Assembly: GCA_002898975.1 (NCBI GenBank)
Contig: BEID01000057.1
Coordinates: forward strand, 1-7,427
Origin: a bacterium HR27
GTDB lineage: Bacteria; Chloroflexota; Chloroflexia; Thermomicrobiales; Thermomicrobiaceae
Direction of reading: 5' to 3'
DNA length: 7,427 nucleotides
The notes below the pieces were generated by a model, which was given only the letters and a program-made list of their open reading frames with translations, was not told the DNA's origin and did no database searches. The translations under genes were made by a program, and so were the position numbers. Positions within the stretch are counted from its first letter, which is position 1; each line of letters begins with the position of its first letter. Positions 1 to 5,714 of this stretch are shown here, in pieces.

Positions 1-185
1 CCTTGGTCAATGCCTACGTCATCCATCGTCCGCTACCGCGCGAGCGTGTTCGCTTCGACACCGGCAGCGGGGAGTACGTCCACCAGCACACTGCCACCGT
101 CCAAGCACGCTCATCACAGTGGAAGACTCCGCGCTACGCTTCTTGTCGTGAGCGCTCGCAGTCGAAGCAGGACAGGGGGTGCACG
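1..185. other. Left-edge stretch with no supported gene
   Basis: Reading the three forward frames and the reverse complement of the first 120 bases gives no convincing protein. The frame of the downstream macro gene stays open to the left edge, but the extra residues are rich in Arg, Gln and Ser and do not resemble a macro domain. One forward frame closes at a TGA near 151 and could be the tail of an upstream gene, but its translation looks random. An 8-base palindrome, GAGCGCTC, lies at about 150-157, where an operator or promoter for the macro gene could sit. I could not find a believable -35/-10 pair. Confidence 0.4.
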
Positions 186-710
186 ATGGCGCAGCCGAGG
201 ATCGAGGTGCAGATCGGCGATATCACGGCCGCTGACACGGAGGCGATCGTGAACGCAGCGAATAATCGGCTCTTCATGGGTTCGGGCGTGGCTGGTGCGA
301 TCAAGCGAGCCGGCGGTGAAGAGATCGAGCGCGAGGCCGTCGCACAGGGGCCGATCGCGGTCGGCGAGGCGGTGGTTACCGGGGCCGGCCGCCTGCCACA
401 CAAGGCCGTCATCCACGCCGCTGCGATGGGGTACGACGAACACGGCCGCATGATCCCGGCCACTCGCGAGACCGTCTACGCCGCGACGCGCGCCGCGCTC
501 GCTCGCTGCCAGGAGCGGCAGCTGCGGTCGGTCGCCTTCCCGGCGCTCGGCACCGGTGTCGGTGGGCTCGATCTCGACACCTGTGCCCAGGCGATGGTGC
601 AAGCCGTACGCGACCATGCCGCCAGCGGGGCCCAGTTCCCGGAACGGGTGGTTTTCGTGCTGCGGAACGAAGAGGCGGCGCAGCCCTTCCGACGGGCTGC
701 GCTTGCCTGA
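186..710 (+). CDS. Stand-alone macro-domain protein (ADP-ribose binding/processing)
   Basis: This is a 174-residue cytoplasmic protein made of a single macro domain. The family binds ADP-ribose and related nucleotides; some members hydrolyse ADP-ribose-1''-phosphate, O-acetyl-ADP-ribose or ADP-ribosyl groups on proteins. Visible hallmarks are GDIT at 11-14, VNAANN at 22-27, the glycine-rich loop GSGVAGAI at 32-39 and PALGTGVGGLDLD at 119-131, which corresponds to the phosphate-binding loop near the domain end. Length and motif order fit the archaeal Af1521-like/bacterial stand-alone type. The loop reads GSGVAGAIK rather than the GGGGVDGAIH-type loop of MacroD, so hydrolase activity cannot be assumed. 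I chose the ATG at 186 because the domain begins immediately after it and AGGGGGTG (174-181) is a good Shine-Dalgarno. The frame is open upstream, so a longer form is not formally excluded. It appears to be a single-gene unit, and its target is unknown. Confidence 0.9.
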   Translation: MAQPRIEVQIGDITAADTEAIVNAANNRLFMGSGVAGAIKRAGGEEIEREAVAQGPIAVGEAVVTGAGRLPHKAVIHAAAMGYDEHGRMIPATRETVYAATRAALARCQERQLRSVAFPALGTGVGGLDLDTCAQAMVQAVRDHAASGAQFPERVVFVLRNEEAAQPFRRAALA

Positions 711-739
711 CGAGCGCTTCGTCCGTCCCGCAGGCAGGC
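701..739 (+). terminator. Stem-loop overlapping the macro gene stop codon
   Basis: GCTTGCCTG (701-709) pairs with CAGGCAGGC (731-739) over nine base pairs with one G-T wobble. Directly inside it ACGA (710-713) can pair with TCGT (719-722) around GCGCT. The stem includes the stop codon region of the macro-domain gene and there is no T-run after it, so it is not a textbook intrinsic terminator. It could be a 3'-end stabiliser or part of factor-dependent termination. Confidence 0.4.
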
Positions 740-794
740 GGTAGCGGCAGCGTCAGGGCATGCGAGGGGAAAACGCGAGTACAGTACCGACCGA

Positions 795-934
795 TCCTCA
801 TTGAGTCGTCGTATGAGGACACACAGGGAAGCGCGAGCCGTGTGTGCCCTGCGACGGGACCGAGCACGGCCCTGAGTTCGGCAGTGCGGTGTCCTCATCA
901 CCAGCGCGAGGAGAAAAAGATAACCTCTGCTTTT
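795..934 (+). promoter_or_regulatory. Candidate structured RNA / attenuator-like element with mutually exclusive stems
   Basis: Five segments can pair in competing ways. A is TCCTCAT (795-801), B is ATGAGGACAC (813-822), C is GTGTCCTCAT (889-898), D is GAGGA (908-912) and E is CCTC (924-927). B and C form a perfect 10-base-pair stem closing a domain of about 66 bases. Inside it are a CAGGG/CCCTG stem (824-828/847-851) and a hairpin at 855-874 with loop AGCA. B can instead pair over 7 bases with A. C can instead pair with D. D pairs with E, extended by GC/GC with a bulged T, and is followed by TTTT (931-934), which resembles an intrinsic terminator. This is the logic of a riboswitch or attenuator, but I recognise no known class, and no gene follows within 350 bases. 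It could equally be a small RNA or a DNA palindrome. The fold was worked out by eye, without energies. Confidence 0.35.
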
Positions 935-1084
935 CGTGTCGAGTCGCTTGGCTCAATCCTCCGTAACTGCCATGGGATGACCAGCGCACCGAAGCGCCAT
1001 CGCGCAGCCTGCCCGCGATGCGAATGCATCCACCGTCGTGCGAGGACGGGATCGTCGAACGGTTGTCTGTGTGTGGTTCGCTCA

Positions 1085-1139
1085 CTGTGCTCGCACAGCT
1101 GCGCAGCGAGAGGAACCAGTGCGATCGTTCTCTCGATCG
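1085..1139. promoter_or_regulatory. Cluster of short palindromes upstream of the operon promoter
   Basis: Three palindromic units lie within 55 bases. CTGTGC-TC-GCACAG (1085-1098) is a perfect 14-base inverted repeat. GCTGCGCAGC (1098-1107) is a perfect 10-base palindrome sharing its first base. CGATCG occurs at 1122-1127 and again at 1134-1139. They sit roughly 75-130 bases upstream of the proposed -35 box of the dehydrogenase operon. That position fits activator or distal operator sites better than a promoter-blocking operator. No regulator gene is in the window, so the binding protein is unknown. Confidence 0.35.
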
Positions 1140-1214
1140 GCATTCATGGGAAACGTCCTTCTCCCTAACCCCGATCCTACCTGCGATCGACACGAAGCAC
1201 TGGTCGAACAGCTC

Positions 1215-1244
1215 TTCACACAACGGACGTAGCACGGTTATGAT
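1215..1244 (+). promoter_or_regulatory. Sigma70-type promoter of the dehydrogenase-dehydratase operon
   Basis: TTCACA (1215-1220) matches the -35 consensus at five of six positions. TATGAT (1239-1244) matches the -10 consensus at five of six. The spacer is 18 bases. Transcription would start near 1251, giving a leader of about 40 bases before the start codon at 1291. This is the best promoter match I found by eye in the window. It lies downstream of the 795-934 element, so that element would not be part of this transcript. Confidence 0.6.
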
Positions 1245-1290
1245 CGTCGGCCGACGAGAGGACTCGTTGTCGCCCTTGTTGGAGGAGACG

Positions 1291-2358
1291 ATGACCGTGC
1301 AGCGGTTTCGCATCGCTGTTATTCCCGGTGACGGGGTCGGCAAGGAGGTCATTCCAGCCGGTCAGCGCGTGCTCGAAGCAGCCGTCGCCGGCGAGGCCGA
1401 ACTCGAGTGGCACCACTTTCCCTGGGGTTCCGACTACTACCGGCAGACCGGCGCCCTCATGCCGCCCGACGGTGTCGATCAGCTCCGGCGATTCGACGCG
1501 ATCTACTTCGGTGCCGTCGGCGACCCACCGCACGTCCCCGATCACGTGACGCTGTGGGGTCTGCTCCTGCCGATCCGCAAACAACTCGATCTCTTCGTCA
1601 ACGTGCGCCCCATCCGCCTCCTCCCGGGAATTGCCGGGCCGCTCCGCGACAAAGGCCCAGCGGACATCGATATGATCTTCGTCCGCGAGAACACCGAGGG
1701 CGAATATGCCGGTGTCGGCGGACGCGTGCACGTCGGCACACCGCACGAGGTGGCGCTGGAGACGGCCGTCTTCTCGCGCTTCAACGTCGAGCGCGTCGTG
1801 CGCTACGCCTTCGAACTCGCCCGGAAGCGGCGAAAGCACCTGACGAGCATCACCAAGAGCAATGCCCAGCGGTTCGGCATGGTGCTCTGGGACGAGGTGG
1901 TGCAAACAGTCGCGCGCGACTACCCGGACGTCACCGTGACGTCGCTCCTCGTCGATGCCGCCGCTGCTCTCATGGTCCGCGCTCCCGAACGGTTCGACGT
2001 CGTGGTCGGCAGCAACCTCTTCGCCGATATCCTGACCGATCTCGGCGCAGCGCTCATGGGCAGTCTCGGCCTCGCGCCGAGCGCCAATCTGGCGTACGCT
2101 CCAGGCGTACCGTCGCTGTTCGAGCCGGTGCACGGCAGCGCGCCGGACATCGCTGGCCGCGGCATCGCCAACCCGATCGGCACCATCTGGGCTGGCGCGA
2201 TGATGCTCGAACACCTCGGACTCGCCGAGGCCGCGGCACGTGTGCTGCGGGCGATCGAGCGGCTGACCGCGGAAGGGAAAACGCTCACGCCAGACCTCGG
2301 GGGTACCGCGACGACCGAACGCGTCGCCGATCGGGTGATCGCTCTGCTCCAGGACTAG
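1291..2358 (+). CDS. dmlA: Tartrate dehydrogenase / D-malate dehydrogenase (decarboxylating), isopropylmalate dehydrogenase superfamily
   Basis: This 355-residue enzyme belongs to the decarboxylating beta-hydroxyacid dehydrogenases. Family members oxidise D-malate or tartrate with NAD+ and a divalent metal, D-malate yielding pyruvate and CO2. Expected active-site residues are present: R96, R106, R132, Y139, K189, D222, D246 and D250. The segment 242-261 (NLFADILTDLGAALMGSLGL) is the family signature. The loop EPVHGSAPDIAG (278-289) followed by GIANP fits the NAD site. The specificity loop reads SLWG-like (TLWGLLLPIR, 87-96), and the N-terminal part has WGSDYY and VPDHV. These are typical of TtuC/DmlA rather than leucine-pathway LeuB, and no leuCD is nearby. 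The ATG at 1291 follows GGAGGAGA (1281-1288). The frame is open about 91 codons upstream, but that part is not protein-like. The gene is first in an operon with the dehydratase. Subfamily assignment is strong; the exact substrate (D-malate, tartrate or another 2-hydroxy acid) is not settled. Confidence 0.85.
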   Translation: MTVQRFRIAVIPGDGVGKEVIPAGQRVLEAAVAGEAELEWHHFPWGSDYYRQTGALMPPDGVDQLRRFDAIYFGAVGDPPHVPDHVTLWGLLLPIRKQLDLFVNVRPIRLLPGIAGPLRDKGPADIDMIFVRENTEGEYAGVGGRVHVGTPHEVALETAVFSRFNVERVVRYAFELARKRRKHLTSITKSNAQRFGMVLWDEVVQTVARDYPDVTVTSLLVDAAAALMVRAPERFDVVVGSNLFADILTDLGAALMGSLGLAPSANLAYAPGVPSLFEPVHGSAPDIAGRGIANPIGTIWAGAMMLEHLGLAEAAARVLRAIERLTAEGKTLTPDLGGTATTERVADRVIALLQD

Positions 2359-2362
2359 GAGG
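2357..2362 (+). promoter_or_regulatory. Ribosome binding site overlapping the dehydrogenase stop codon
   Basis: AGGAGG begins within the TAG stop codon (2356-2358) of the dehydrogenase gene and lies six bases before the ATG at 2369. A near-consensus Shine-Dalgarno built into the preceding stop suggests translational coupling, and it fixes the start of the dehydratase. Confidence 0.8.
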
Positions 2363-2368
2363 ACGTCG

Positions 2369-3568
2369 ATGCGGATCGTCGCTGTCCGGCTGCGCGAACT
2401 CACCGGCACATTCCCCTACGCTGGTCACTTCTGGGAAGAGCGGCTGGCACGGCCGATCGATATCTACCCCGAACACCGCAGCGATCCGCGCGAGTGGTGG
2501 CTACCGGAGCAGGACGGGCCTGGCCCCTACCGGCTGCGCCAGATCTTCCTGCAGATCGAGAGCGACCAGGGAGCAATCGGACTGGCCGGACCGCTCACCC
2601 GCGATGTCGCTCGGATTATCGGCACGGAACTGCGTCCTCGGCTCATCGGCGCGAACCCTCTCGCCACGGAACGGATCTGGGACGAGCTGTACCGCTCGTT
2701 CGTCCACGGGCGCAAGGGCGTCGTCATGATGGCCCTCTCGGCTGTCGACTGCGCACTGTGGGACCTCCGCGGACGCTGGAATGGGGATCCGGTGCATCGG
2801 CTCCTCGGCGGGCCAGTACGGACGGAACTTCCCGCCTACGCCAGCACGTTGGGTTACTCGCTCGAACTCGACGCGGCCACGCGCCTGGCTCGTGACCTGG
2901 TCGCCCAGGGCTTCCGCGCCCAGAAGTGGTTCCCGCGCTGGGCGCCCTCGAAGGGGCGTGAAGCCCTCCGCCGCACCGTCGCACTCTTCGCGGCACTGCG
3001 TGCCGCCGTGGGCGACGACGTCGAACTGATGCTCGACGCCTGGATGAGCTGGGACTGGCCTTATGCGGTCGCGGCGGTGAACGAACTAGCACCGTACCGC
3101 CTGCGCTGGATCGAGGAGCCGTTCCTGCCTGACCAGCTCGACGCCTACGCTGCGCTCCGCGCGCGGTCGCCGATCCCGATCGCAGGCGGGGAGCACGAAT
3201 ACACCCGCTGGGGTTTTCTCGCCTGGCTGCAGCGGAACGCCCTGGATGTCCTCCAACCCGACATCTACTGGGCCGGAGGTATCAGCGAGACGCTCAAAAT
3301 CGCTGCTCTCGCGAGCACCTACAGCATTCCCATGATCCCGCACGGTCACTCGGTTCCAGCAACGGTTCAGCTGCTCGCCGCGCTCCCCGAGCCGGTCGCC
3401 CCCTGGGTCGAATATCTTCTGAAGTGGAACGAGTTGCTCCAGGTCTTCTTCAAGGAGCCGATCCAGCCGAAGACCGGCATCATCCGTGTCCCTGAGAATC
3501 CGGGTATGGGTGTCGAGCTCGACGAAAGCAAGATCGAGGAGGAGCGCGAACTGATCTGGACGGACTAA
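2369..3568 (+). CDS. Enolase-superfamily acid-sugar dehydratase, L-rhamnonate dehydratase-like
   Basis: This 399-residue protein has the mandelate racemase/enolase two-domain layout, with an N-terminal capping domain to about residue 140 followed by a TIM-like barrel. Such enzymes remove water from an aldonic acid to give a 2-keto-3-deoxy acid, using Mg2+. Predicted metal ligands are D223 (in LMLDAWMS), E249 (in RWIEEP) and E275 (in AGGEH). The His-Asp acid/base pair would be H325 (in PHGHSV) and D298 (in LQPD). K186 sits at the end of the second barrel strand. The LMLDxWMS and GGEH motifs, the RPIDIYPEHR loop near residues 29-37 and the C-terminal PGMGVEL match rhamnonate dehydratase (RhmD) and its unassigned relatives. 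The GTG-free ATG start is set by the strong Shine-Dalgarno just upstream. Pairing with a tartrate/D-malate-type dehydrogenase is unusual for a rhamnose pathway, and no kinase, aldolase or transporter lies in view. Family placement is firm; the substrate is open. Confidence 0.82.
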   Translation: MRIVAVRLRELTGTFPYAGHFWEERLARPIDIYPEHRSDPREWWLPEQDGPGPYRLRQIFLQIESDQGAIGLAGPLTRDVARIIGTELRPRLIGANPLATERIWDELYRSFVHGRKGVVMMALSAVDCALWDLRGRWNGDPVHRLLGGPVRTELPAYASTLGYSLELDAATRLARDLVAQGFRAQKWFPRWAPSKGREALRRTVALFAALRAAVGDDVELMLDAWMSWDWPYAVAAVNELAPYRLRWIEEPFLPDQLDAYAALRARSPIPIAGGEHEYTRWGFLAWLQRNALDVLQPDIYWAGGISETLKIAALASTYSIPMIPHGHSVPATVQLLAALPEPVAPWVEYLLKWNELLQVFFKEPIQPKTGIIRVPENPGMGVELDESKIEEERELIWTD

Positions 3569-3652
3569 GATGCTGCGGGCACGAGCCTCCCTCGCTGGAG
3601 CTGATGCGCCCTGACCGGCCCTCCCGATCACCCGTCACGCACAGTCCAGCCC

Positions 3653-3717
3653 TTTTGGCAAAACATGCGAATGTCGATCGAGCACTGCTCCGTTCTGCTC
3701 AGCGATCGATCGGCATG
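3653..3717. repeat. Palindrome and long imperfect inverted repeat upstream of dedA
   Basis: TTTTGGCAAAA (3653-3663) is a perfect 11-base palindrome about a central G and stands out as A/T-rich in GC-rich DNA. It abuts an imperfect inverted repeat. CATGC (3664-3668) matches GCATG (3713-3717), CGATCG (3675-3680) matches CGATCG (3703-3708), and GAGCA (3680-3684) matches TGCTC (3696-3700). The loop also contains TGCTC as a direct repeat (3686-3690 and 3696-3700). It could be an operator, a structured leader of the DedA gene, or a boundary after the dehydratase operon. There is no T-run to mark an intrinsic terminator. The rest of 3569-3811 shows nothing I can name. Confidence 0.35.
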
Positions 3718-3811
3718 CGCTCGTCCTTCCCCGGCACGTACCGAACCGTGTCGCGACCTGTATCCTCAATCAGGCGGGACGCGCGCCGCCCCGCTCGGAG
3801 AGGACGACAGC

Positions 3812-4462
3812 GTGGAGAGCTGGGTTCAAGATATCCTCGTGACGCTCGGTTACATCGGACTCTTCGTCCTCCTCATCGCCGAGACCGTGTTTCCCCCCAT
3901 CCCATCGGAGGTCGTGCTGCCACTGGCTGGCTTTCTCGTCAGCCGCGGCCACCTGAACCCGCTCGTCGCGGTCGGCGTCGCCACTCTCGGTTCGTACACG
4001 GGTGCGCTCGTGCTCTACCTCGCTGGCCGCTACGGCGGTCGCTCGTTCTTGCTTCGCTACGGCCGCATCCTCCGTCTCGGTCCGGAAACGCTCGAGAACG
4101 CTGACCGCTGGTTTCGCCGATGGGGTTCCCAGATCGTCCTCTGGGGCCGCCTCGTGCCCGTGGCGCGGAGCGTGGTCTCGGTACCAGCAGGGACATTCCG
4201 TATGCCGTTCTGGCGCTTCAGCCTGCTGACGCTGATCGGAAGTAGCGCTTGGAACACGCTCCTCATCGGAAGCGGCTGGCTCCTCGGCGAACACTGGGAA
4301 CGGGTAACGGTCTGGGTCGAGCGGTACACGTCGGCGGTCGTCGCGCTCGGCAGCCTAGTCGTTCTCACTGGCCTGCTCTACGGCATCGTGCGACGACGCC
4401 GACTCCAGCGGGAGCGCGTCGGGTCTCCTCGTCGTTCCGGTGAGAGCACCGAGCGCGCCTAG
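3812..4462 (+). CDS. DedA-family integral membrane protein
   Basis: This 216-residue inner-membrane protein belongs to the DedA (VTT/SNARE-associated) family. Members are linked to lipid carrier and phospholipid scrambling, membrane potential and cell-envelope integrity. Visible family motifs are E24 followed by PPIPSE (28-33) and PLAG (37-40), the GSYTG segment (60-64), AGRYGG (71-76), GRLVPVARSVVSVPAG (112-127) with R113, P116 and R119, and SSAWNTLLIGSGWLLG (144-159). Hydrophobic stretches lie near 8-25, 35-55, 60-72, 136-158 and 174-193, and the tail after 193 is Arg-rich and probably cytoplasmic. I chose the GTG at 3812 because GGAGAGGA (3798-3805) precedes it and the family's N terminus begins there. 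An in-frame ATG at 3665 would add 49 residues that look non-coding. It appears monocistronic and ends tail to tail with the oxidoreductase gene. The transported lipid cannot be read from sequence. Confidence 0.87.
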   Translation: MESWVQDILVTLGYIGLFVLLIAETVFPPIPSEVVLPLAGFLVSRGHLNPLVAVGVATLGSYTGALVLYLAGRYGGRSFLLRYGRILRLGPETLENADRWFRRWGSQIVLWGRLVPVARSVVSVPAGTFRMPFWRFSLLTLIGSSAWNTLLIGSGWLLGEHWERVTVWVERYTSAVVALGSLVVLTGLLYGIVRRRRLQRERVGSPRRSGESTERA

Positions 4463-4488
4463 AGTCTTGCGCGGGTATCCAGCTGGCT

Positions 4489-4502
4489 CGCGGTCAACCG
4501 CG
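4489..4502. terminator. Short hairpin between convergent genes
   Basis: CGCGG-TCAA-CCGCG is a perfect five-base-pair hairpin with a four-base loop. It overlaps the TGA stop of the minus-strand oxidoreductase and lies 27 bases past the DedA stop. Its position between two convergent genes suits a bidirectional transcription end, but no T-run flanks it on either strand, so the call is tentative. Confidence 0.3.
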
Positions 4503-5426
4503 GTCGAGCACTTCGAGCACCTTGCCTAACTGCTCGAGGCCTTCCAGTGTGTTCGGTTCGATGCGGAGTTGCAGGTGCCGCACGCCGGCTCGTGCGTAGG
4601 CACGGAACTCCTCGGCGATCTCCTCTGGCGAGCCTCGCACCGGATCGGCCACCACCCCGTAGATCCGCCCGTGGCCAGGAAGGGCAACCAGTGCGGATGC
4701 CGAGAGTTCAACGGTCGCTGGATCTCGCCCTACGTCCTGGCACGCTGCATGAAACGCTGCGATCTGCTGGCCGACACCACTGGCTCGATTACCCGTGAAG
4801 TCGTAATAGGTGTTCCAGATATCGGCGTAGCGCGCGGCAAGGCGCAGCAACCGGGGACCATTGCCACCGACCAGGATCGGCGGACCTTGCGGTCTCGGTC
4901 CCCGCGGGCGGAGGAGACAGTCGCGCACGGCGTAGAACTCGCCCACATAATCGATCCAGCCGTTCCGCAGGAGCCCGTGGATGATGTGCAACGCTTCGGC
5001 GAAGCGGCTGACCCGCCGCTCCCAGGGGAAACCGAAGCGGCGGAACTCGTGTTCGGTATTGCCCGCACCCAGACCGAGAATGAGCCGTCCACCGCAGATC
5101 TCGTCGACCGTCTCGGCCATCTTGGCAATGAGGGCCGGATTGCGCCAATTGGTGCAGACGACCAGCGTCCCGAGCTTGACCCGCTCAGTGACGGCGGCCA
5201 GCGCGGCGAGGAGCGACCAGCACTCCCACATTCCCTCGGGGTCACCATCCGGTGTGCGGTACAGAAGATGATCGACCACCCAGAGCGAGTCGAGCCCGAT
5301 GTCCTCAGCCAGTCGTGCCATGGCGGCCAGGTCGCTCCAACGCGGTAACCGGCCGTTCCAGCGATACTCACCCTGCGGCACGAGAATACCGACTTCGAGC
5401 GGGCGCCTGCGTCCGTTCGTCCCCAT
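4494..5426 (-). CDS. Luciferase-like monooxygenase family oxidoreductase (LLM class, probably F420-dependent)
   Basis: This 310-residue soluble protein has the single-domain TIM-barrel fold of bacterial luciferase-like oxidoreductases. The family uses FMNH2 or reduced coenzyme F420 to reduce or oxidise varied substrates. Motifs seen are LAEDIGLDSLWVVDHLL (39-55), ECWSLLAALAAVTERVKLGTLV (68-89), NPALIAKMAETVDEICGGRLILGLGAG (97-122), RRVSRFAEALHIIHGL (137-152) and PPILVGGNG (182-190). The R-hFgRLxLGLGAG-type strand and the VGGNG turn are typical of the F420 members (TIGR03560-like style), but flavin use is not excluded. The ATG at 5426 is preceded on its strand by GGGAGGA (5434-5440), seven bases away. 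It is transcribed alone, convergent with DedA and divergent from the MFS gene. The substrate is unknown and no F420 biosynthesis gene is in view. Confidence 0.85.
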   Translation of the reverse strand: MGTNGRRRPLEVGILVPQGEYRWNGRLPRWSDLAAMARLAEDIGLDSLWVVDHLLYRTPDGDPEGMWECWSLLAALAAVTERVKLGTLVVCTNWRNPALIAKMAETVDEICGGRLILGLGAGNTEHEFRRFGFPWERRVSRFAEALHIIHGLLRNGWIDYVGEFYAVRDCLLRPRGPRPQGPPILVGGNGPRLLRLAARYADIWNTYYDFTGNRASGVGQQIAAFHAACQDVGRDPATVELSASALVALPGHGRIYGVVADPVRGSPEEIAEEFRAYARAGVRHLQLRIEPNTLEGLEQLGKVLEVLDRG

Positions 5427-5714
5427 CGGCGGTCCTCCCGGTGACCCTCACGATCCGACATTACCTTCGCCGATCGTGGCCGAACGAGCAAGCGGTTACC
5501 CTGGCCGACCAACGAGATTCCGGTCGCTGGTCACGAGTGCGGGCAGCAGGGACACCGGCGGAAGGGCACCGGCCGTGCAAGAGAGGCAGCCGGTGCTCCT
5601 GGGACCTCGGCCCGCGCGATGTGACCGCGACCTTGTCGACCGGTCCCGGCGACGCAGTCGGCGGCACTCTTTACGAACTGGGCTTTTGGGCTAGGATGTC
5701 ACCGGGGGGTTCGG
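5427..5714. other. Divergent intergenic region between oxidoreductase and MFS genes
   Basis: These 288 bases separate two divergent start codons and should hold both promoters. The rightward one is listed separately. For the leftward gene I see a clear Shine-Dalgarno but no convincing -35/-10 pair. Short open frames cross the region on both strands, with Arg/Ser/Pro-rich translations of the kind random GC-rich DNA produces, so I call none of them. Confidence 0.5.
5670..5697 (+). promoter_or_regulatory. Putative promoter of the MFS gene
   Basis: TTTACG (5670-5675) and TAGGAT (5692-5697) are separated by 16 bases; each matches the sigma70 consensus at four of six positions. Transcription would begin near 5704, giving a very short leader of about 11 bases before the ATG at 5715. 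The leader includes the run GGGGGG (5703-5708), which would serve as a weak Shine-Dalgarno. Confidence 0.4.

Larger units (their letters stand above)
711..1290. other. 580-base non-coding region between macro gene and dehydrogenase operon
   Basis: No reading frame here looks like a real protein. The frames that are open are short, low in hydrophobic core residues and rich in Arg, Ser and Cys, as expected of out-of-frame GC-rich DNA. The stretch is less GC-biased than its neighbours and holds A-rich and T-rich patches, for example around 911-934. Its contents are listed separately: the alternative-pairing element at 795-934, the palindrome cluster at 1085-1139 and the promoter at 1215-1244. 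A small hairpin, GATGC-GAAT-GCATC, also lies at 1017-1030. Confidence 0.6.

Noticed and set aside
3..185. N-terminal extension of the macro-domain protein from a TTG at 3
   Set aside because: The frame is open, but the extra 61 residues are not macro-like. The ATG at 186 has a good Shine-Dalgarno and coincides with the domain start.
813..898. A tRNA in the 86-base structured domain
   Set aside because: The length suits tRNA-Ser or tRNA-Leu, but there is no T-arm GGTTCGA-type motif, no anticodon arm and the closing stem is ten rather than seven base pairs.
813..898. A MITE bounded by the 10-base inverted repeats
   Set aside because: I see no flanking target-site duplication and no second copy in the window; a genome search would be needed to revive the idea.
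898..1143. 81-residue minus-strand open frame
   Set aside because: No recognisable motif, no convincing ribosome site and atypical composition; probably chance.
842..1168. Small forward open frame in the non-coding stretch
   Set aside because: No Shine-Dalgarno, Cys/Arg/Ser-rich translation without any domain, and it overlaps the palindromes and structured element.
1018..1290. N-terminal extension of the dehydrogenase
   Set aside because: The 91 extra codons give non-protein-like sequence and cross the proposed promoter. GGAGGAGA before the ATG at 1291 fixes the start at the family's usual N terminus.
1407..2729. 440-residue forward open frame across the dehydrogenase and dehydratase
   Set aside because: It is Arg- and Pro-rich, out of frame with two well-supported enzymes and has no domain signal.
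3584..3602. Terminator hairpin after the dehydratase
   Set aside because: Only CTCC/GGAG with a bulged extension pairs, and no T-run follows.
3761..3766. TATCCT as a -10 box for the DedA gene
   Set aside because: No -35-like hexamer is found at 16-18 bases upstream and the extended -10 TG is misplaced by one base.
4569..5348. 259-residue forward open frame opposite the oxidoreductase
   Set aside because: It lies wholly antisense to a gene with clear family motifs; such long shadows are common in GC-rich DNA.
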